Assembly: GCF_000149955.1 (NCBI RefSeq)
Contig: NC_030991.1
Span: 3,404,385 to 3,468,384 of the forward strand
DNA from: Fusarium oxysporum f. sp. lycopersici 4287
Lineage: Eukaryota > Ascomycota > Sordariomycetes > Hypocreales > Nectriaceae
Length of the DNA stretch: 64,000 bases
Direction of reading: 5' to 3'
The position numbers were made by a program, and so were the translations under genes. The notes beneath the pieces were generated by a model, which was not told the DNA's origin, did not search any database, and saw only the letters and a list, made by a program, of their open reading frames with translations. This document shows, piece after piece, positions 61,724 to 64,000 of the stretch. Position 1 is the stretch's first letter; the number at the start of each line of letters is the position of its first letter.

Positions 61724-64000
61724 CAAGGTTCCGATCAACTACACCAACTACACTTTTCGACCCAGAGTAGTGTAAATGTAAATTATGTAAGCAACTGTCC
61801 GGTGTAGTGGGTGTAGTGTGCTACACCAGCGCCTTTGGTGGATGTAGTTGACGGTTGGTTTGTCGTACACTTCGCTCACGTGACTTGCGCTCTTGATCAT
61901 GGATGGTACTTGCCCAGCCTACTACCCCTCACTCTCTCCCTCATCGCCCTGAGCCCTCAGCCATGCCGTTGCTTGTTCTGCTAACTCGCCATCACTCATC
62001 CCAAGACCCTCATAAATCTGCTCTTCCTCGCGCCACGAGATCAACATCGGATCCAGTTCCTTGACGATCCCAGCCCTATACCATGACCGCGATACCTGAC
62101 AGATGGAGATAATCTGGGCATCCAGAAGGCTTCGCGACGGCACCGCCATTCTTCCGGCAGCTGAAAAGAGCCTCTCGCACTCTGCAGACATTGGCTGAAT
62201 GGTCAAAAAGTCCAACGCCATCCGCGAAAGTCGAGGGTATTTCAACCTCCTTTCATGCCAGTACGTAATAGGATCGCGAACTCTCCTATCACTCACTTCG
62301 CGGCTACCTTGCCATGTCTCGTATTCATCACCTTTGACTGCTTCATCGTCTGAAGAGTCGTATCTTGCCGGCATATGACGACTGTTGGCCTCGAATGGGC
62401 TGAAGAACTTGCGTCTTTTTGCTGGACGTTGGTCGTCTGACTCGTCTGCTTGAGAGAGGATATCGGAATTCGCGTACTCGGTCCTCCAAACTCGGTAAAC
62501 CATCTCCTTAGCCTTGTCGACCCATTCTGGATGGGTGTCCCAAGTGTGCTCGAAATACGCCCACTTGTATGCAGGATGGAGAGCAAGAGCGGCATAGTAG
62601 ATGGGTGTTTCATCTAGAGCTGAATAATACTTTTCAAGCTTGTCCCAGGCGAGATTAATCCCGATCCTGAACTGTTCGGCGTCGGGAAAGCCTGCTGCAA
62701 GCAATTTGTATTGCTCTAGTTTCGAGAGGAGCTCTTCGAAACCTAGAATCACATCCCATATGTTACCATATGAGCCCAGAAACCCTCGCCTTCTCTTTCT
62801 AACTTGTCCGTCACCCTCCAAAGTCCTCACTACATTCTCATAATGCGTCAATATCTCCTCCAGGCACTGGAGGGCTTCCCAGTCGCTGTCCGTTAGCTTG
62901 TTCTCCTCCTCGCAGATACGTGGCAGTTTTGCGGACTTCCTGACCTGACCCGTCCTCTTCGACCTATTCTCATCTTCCCACTCCTGTTTGTACTTTACCA
63001 CCAGTAAGATAAGATATGGCCGAATTTTGAGTGCCCTACGGATCATGTACAGTTGGGAAAGCCAGCGGGTATTATTGTCTCGCACCACAGTAAGTGGCTT
63101 CCTCGATCGTTCCCTTAACGAACTGGCTTTGCTGATTGCATCTTGTTGAAGATCTCGCAGCAAGTACATCAATCTGTTGGACCGAAAGATGTCATAGACA
63201 AGGTTATGAAGCTTCCCAACGGGGCCTTTGCTCCTCCATGATTCCCAGTCTGCTTCCGGCAGGGCCGACGCGCCGGAGAGTTGCTCTTCGAAAGCGCTTG
63301 CGTTCTTGCCAAAGAGCAACGCCTTTGCTGACAAGTTGACCGTGTGACCGAAACAGCGGCCTCGGCGAGACGCACCAGTGAAGCCTAGTTCACGACCAAT
63401 GGCCCCCATCGCTGTATCATTATTCTCTGCGTTGTCAAGCGTGAAATATCCTATTTTCTCGGTAATCTGGTAGGCTGTCAAGATATCAAGGACTTGAGCT
63501 GCAATATTCGATCCACTGTGGCGTACGGAAACCTCGGGCACACCCAGCACAATCTTACGGGGCTTGTTGTGCTCATCTCTGAAGAAGCAAGCGATTCCGT
63601 ACAAGGTATGCCGGTTTCCCGACGTCCAGCCATCGAAAGAGATGTGAATCAGGCCGGGAGATTGTCGAAGGACGTCGATAACGGTGTGGCGGTGTCGTTG
63701 ATACTCAGTGATAATCCTGGTCCTGAGGGTATCTGCAGATAAGTGGCCACCACGTATTGACACTGATGGACTAAGATAATCGAATATGGCTCGGAGATCC
63801 TCGTCTTCGACCGTGAGAAAGGAAAGATTACTCTTAACGATCCATTGCATCACCATCCGTTGAAAATGGTCCCTGTCAAAGTTCTTGACGAAGGAGTTCG
63901 CCATGGCCTGCTCCCGCGGCTTTTCCGGATCGAGCGTCAAGGTATCAGCTATTGAGCGGTGCTGCTTCTCGACGCTTTCCGCTTTCAACTGCGTCGAAGA
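61724..64000 (-). mobile_element. hAT5 copy B, right end to window edge
   Basis: The terminus CAAGGTTCCGATCAACTACA starts at 61724, the same as the left end of copy A at 12117. The likely target octamer is GGCTAGTT (61716-61723). The element continues past the window. Confidence 0.85.
61922..64000 (-). CDS. hAT5 transposase (copy B), N-terminus outside window
   Basis: Open for 692 codons from the window edge to the stop at 61922. Contains EKPREQAMANSFVKNFDRDHF, the hAT core HISFDGWTSGNRHTLYGI, FTLDNAENNDTAM, CFGHTVNLSAKALLFG, NTRWLSQLYMIRRAL, and the dimerisation block ITYWHERRLKYPRLSRMALDFLTIQPMSAECERLFSAAGRM. No stop or shift seen. Copy A (13149-13775) shows the missing N-terminus with the BED finger, giving about 800 aa in all. 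The C-terminal end and right TIR are intact, so this copy could be functional. Confidence 0.9.
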   Translation of the reverse strand, partial: SSTQLKAESVEKQHRSIADTLTLDPEKPREQAMANSFVKNFDRDHFQRMVMQWIVKSNLSFLTVEDEDLRAIFDYLSPSVSIRGGHLSADTLRTRIITEYQRHRHTVIDVLRQSPGLIHISFDGWTSGNRHTLYGIACFFRDEHNKPRKIVLGVPEVSVRHSGSNIAAQVLDILTAYQITEKIGYFTLDNAENNDTAMGAIGRELGFTGASRRGRCFGHTVNLSAKALLFGKNASAFEEQLSGASALPEADWESWRSKGPVGKLHNLVYDIFRSNRLMYLLRDLQQDAISKASSLRERSRKPLTVVRDNNTRWLSQLYMIRRALKIRPYLILLVVKYKQEWEDENRSKRTGQVRKSAKLPRICEEENKLTDSDWEALQCLEEILTHYENVVRTLEGDGQVRKRRRGFLGSYGNIWDVILGFEELLSKLEQYKLLAAGFPDAEQFRIGINLAWDKLEKYYSALDETPIYYAALALHPAYKWAYFEHTWDTHPEWVDKAKEMVYRVWRTEYANSDILSQADESDDQRPAKRRKFFSPFEANSRHMPARYDSSDDEAVKGDEYETWQGSREVSDRRVRDPITYWHERRLKYPRLSRMALDFLTIQPMSAECERLFSAAGRMAVPSRSLLDAQIISICQVSRSWYRAGIVKELDPMLISWREEEQIYEGLGMSDGELAEQATAWLRAQGDEGESEG

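Noticed and set aside
1..64000. Repeat-induced point mutation across transposons
   Set aside because: Copia-1 versus Copia-2 and the two pogo copies show a few C/T differences, but mixed with other changes and indels. I could not support a CpA-to-TpA bias by eye; a dinucleotide count would be needed.

Overview
The window looks like an accessory (lineage-specific, pathogenicity-type) chromosome segment of a Fusarium oxysporum-like filamentous fungus. Signs seen in the sequence: short GT..AG introns of 41-62 bp, several mimp elements (miniature impala, TIR CAGTGGGATGCAATAA or CAGTGGGATGCAAAAA, TA target duplications), a Zn2Cys6 regulator matching FTF1, and a very high load of hAT, MULE, pogo/Fot, Helitron, Copia and LINE sequence. 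There are no bacterial features. Three runs of N (8554-8653, 16527-16842, 47188-47287) are assembly gaps. The species name is inference.

Layout. 0-8.1 kb: C-terminal end of a hAT transposase; a Mutator-like (MULE) transposase split by a 325-bp MITE; a deleted pogo remnant; a frameshifted hAT between two 107-bp direct repeats. 8.4-10.5 kb: a nest of mimp-like elements with a solo LTR, then an AT-rich MITE. 10.8-11.3 kb: a three-exon gene for a 144-aa small secreted protein, an effector candidate. 11.7-18.1 kb: an AT-hook ORF, then the N-terminal part of one hAT, a complete but frameshifted second hAT (hAT6, copy A), the C-terminal part of a related hAT, and a decayed pogo copy. 19.5-23.0 kb: a mimp 438 bp upstream of FTF1. 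23.0-25.7 kb: hAT fragment and a dispersed hairpin-rich repeat (R). 25.7-34.5 kb: a Helitron split in its Rep domain by an apparently intact 3,057-bp hAT (hAT3). 34.5-38.5 kb: LINE fragment, a kinase-like coiled-coil gene with a frameshift, another R copy. 38.5-42.1 kb: solo LTR, truncated hAT, pogo element. 42.3-45.7 kb: a polygalacturonase gene, a mimp and two 110-bp MITEs, bracketed by inverted solo-type LTRs. 45.7-54.7 kb: a truncated Copia, a 5'-incomplete von Willebrand A domain gene, and a full-length Copia. 54.7-60 kb: palindrome-rich DNA, MULE fragment, hAT fragment, hAT6 copy B. 60.4-64 kb: a two-exon host gene with a possible PD-(D/E)XK-like motif, then a hAT (hAT5) inserted 3 nt after its stop codon and running off the window.

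How it fits together. The likely host genes are the secreted protein, FTF1, the polygalacturonase, the kinase-like gene, the vWA gene and the 404-aa gene. They sit as islands among transposons. The first three have mimps within about 1 kb upstream, the arrangement known for in-planta-induced genes of F. oxysporum, and FTF1-type regulators are known to act on such genes. Several reading frames are broken by single-base changes, often in homopolymer runs, so some pseudogene calls could be assembly error. One frameshift is shared by two transposon copies and is therefore probably real.
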